From NCBI GenBank assembly GCA_030643245.1, contig DAOWME010000158.1, positions 1-7,337 on the forward strand: a stretch of 7,337 nucleotides of DNA, written 5' to 3'. The position numbers and the translations under genes are program-made. This document shows positions 6,770 through 7,337 of the stretch, in pieces (position 1 is the first letter of the stretch; every line of letters starts with the position of its first letter). The notes under the pieces were generated by a model. The model saw only the letters and a program-made list of their open reading frames with translations. It was not told the origin of the DNA and did not search any database. The stretch comes from Deltaproteobacteria bacterium. GTDB lineage: Bacteria > Desulfobacterota > UBA8473.

Positions 6770-6973
6770 GATTCAACGGTGATCAAATTTTAACCCGTGC
6801 AGAACTCGCATCTAAGTGAGCATAAAGAAAGAACAGCCTAAAGCTACTAAATTTAATCTATAGGTTTTGGAACTACAAAAATTCAAAAAACGGGGCTTTC
6901 CACCTGTTCTTTCTTAACGCTCATTAAAACGCTCAAACAGCTGCACGGATTAAAATTTAACCACCGTTGAATC
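6770..6973. repeat. 204-bp long imperfect inverted repeat (MITE-like or structured element)
   Basis: The outer arms at 6770-6802 and 6941-6973 are 33 bases each and match at 30 of 33 positions. They begin with GATTCAACGGTG and end with its complement (CACCGTTGAATC). After an asymmetric bubble, inner arms at 6817-6836 and 6904-6923 match at 18 of 20, sharing AAGAAAGAACAG. A further 5-bp pairing (AAAGC 6840-6844 with GCTTT 6895-6899) leaves an AT-rich loop. There is no internal reading frame of note, so if it is mobile it is non-autonomous. I see no target-site duplication: the flanks read ATTATGGAT on the left and TGTGCCGAG on the right. Alternatives are the two ends of a decayed insertion sequence or a long hairpin RNA. 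The arms' symmetry itself is certain; its meaning is not. Confidence 0.7.
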
Positions 6974-7337
6974 TGTGCCGAGACCGTTTTTTTATTCGAA
7001 AGCGTAAACTACTTTGTAGCTTTTATGAAGGCTGCCAAAAAACGTAGGATGTTTTGGACCTGATAACTTGAAATATTCATTACCATTACCAGCCTCTCCC
7101 AGGTTAAGGGAAACTCCCTGTCTTAACCTGGGAAATAATGCAGTGAAAAGATATCGTCCTATTATGTTTCCCTCCAGGGTCTGTCTGACGAACCAACTAA
7201 GGGGCGAGGCCGAAATAACTTCCCCATTTGTACATCTCATCTTCAGGCCATCTTTGACCGATCTTCAAACACAAAATCCTCGAAATAGGTAAGACTATTC
7301 CTGTGGTTTTGTATTTTCAGATCGAACAAATCTGACC
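6974..7337. other. Gene-free stretch at the right edge
   Basis: Two opposite reading frames overlap here, at 6992-7240 on the minus strand and 7068-7292 on the plus strand. Both run through a palindrome, have no clear ribosome binding site and give peptides with no recognisable domain, so I call neither. The content I can support is the hairpin at 7098-7132. Weak short inverted repeats also occur, for example CTAC/GTAG at 7009-7019 and CGTTTTTT/AAAAAACG at 6985-6992/7037-7044. Confidence 0.5.
7098..7132. repeat. Perfect 11-bp-arm palindrome
   Basis: CCCAGGTTAAG (7098-7108) and CTTAACCTGGG (7122-7132) are exact reverse complements around a 13-base loop. The loop region can also fold as AGGGA/TCCCT (7107-7111/7115-7119). 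Neither strand has a T-run after the stem, so it is not a standard intrinsic terminator. It fits a REP-like intergenic palindrome or a binding site; no second copy is in this window. Confidence 0.6.

Noticed and set aside
6770..6973. CRISPR array or retron-type non-coding RNA.
   Set aside because: There is only one pair of inverted, not direct, repeats with no spacers. No cas or reverse transcriptase gene is present in the window.
7009..7024. Short CTAC-TTT-GTAG hairpin followed by TTTT as a possible terminator.
   Set aside because: The stem is only 4 bp with a 3-base loop and no gene ends nearby on the plus strand.
6992..7292. Two opposite overlapping reading frames of 82 and 74 codons.
   Set aside because: Both run through the 7098-7132 palindrome, lack ribosome binding sites and resemble no protein family. 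Frames of this length are expected by chance.

Overview
The window looks like a chromosomal segment of an anaerobic, Gram-negative-type bacterium. The best guess from protein flavour is a Desulfobacterota/'deltaproteobacterial' or neighbouring lineage. That guess rests on a ferredoxin-dependent 2-oxoacid oxidoreductase operon, a compact class A penicillin-binding protein (PBP) and a standard ComM/YifB ATPase. No rRNA, tRNA or other lineage marker is present, so the assignment is an inference.

Layout: bases 1-252 are an upstream region without a supported gene. Two plus-strand genes follow: a ComM/YifB Mg-chelatase-like AAA+ ATPase (253-1782) and a bifunctional class A PBP of the PBP1A type (1833-3905). 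Facing them on the minus strand is a four-gene operon, transcribed from about 6573 down to 3897, in the order ferredoxin (delta), alpha (VorB-type), beta (thiamine-diphosphate subunit), gamma. The PBP and gamma-subunit genes converge and overlap by 9 bases at their stop codons, so there is no intergenic terminator between the two transcription units. The last 836 bases (6502-7337) hold no gene I can support. They contain the operon's promoter and leader, then a series of palindromic elements: a degenerate nested palindrome, a roughly 204-bp long imperfect inverted repeat, and a perfect 11-bp-arm hairpin.

How the genes work together: the minus-strand operon should encode one complete heterotetrameric 2-oxoacid:ferredoxin oxidoreductase. 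Alpha and beta oxidatively decarboxylate a 2-oxoacid (2-oxoisovalerate or a related branched-chain 2-oxoacid is the family-based guess) to an acyl-CoA. Gamma helps with CoA binding, and the 8-cysteine ferredoxin subunit carries electrons out. The tight spacing (22, -17 and 17 bases), with beta starting inside alpha, supports cotranscription and translational coupling. The ComM-like protein (DNA handling in transformation, by analogy) and the PBP (peptidoglycan synthesis) are unrelated housekeeping-type genes.

I found no convincing new multi-gene system. The least explained signals are non-coding. An 18-base motif is shared (17/18) by the upstream regions of comM and of the oxidoreductase operon, in the same orientation and at about the same distance from both start codons. 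The other is the large inverted repeat at 6770-6973, which looks like a transposase-less mobile element or a long structured RNA.
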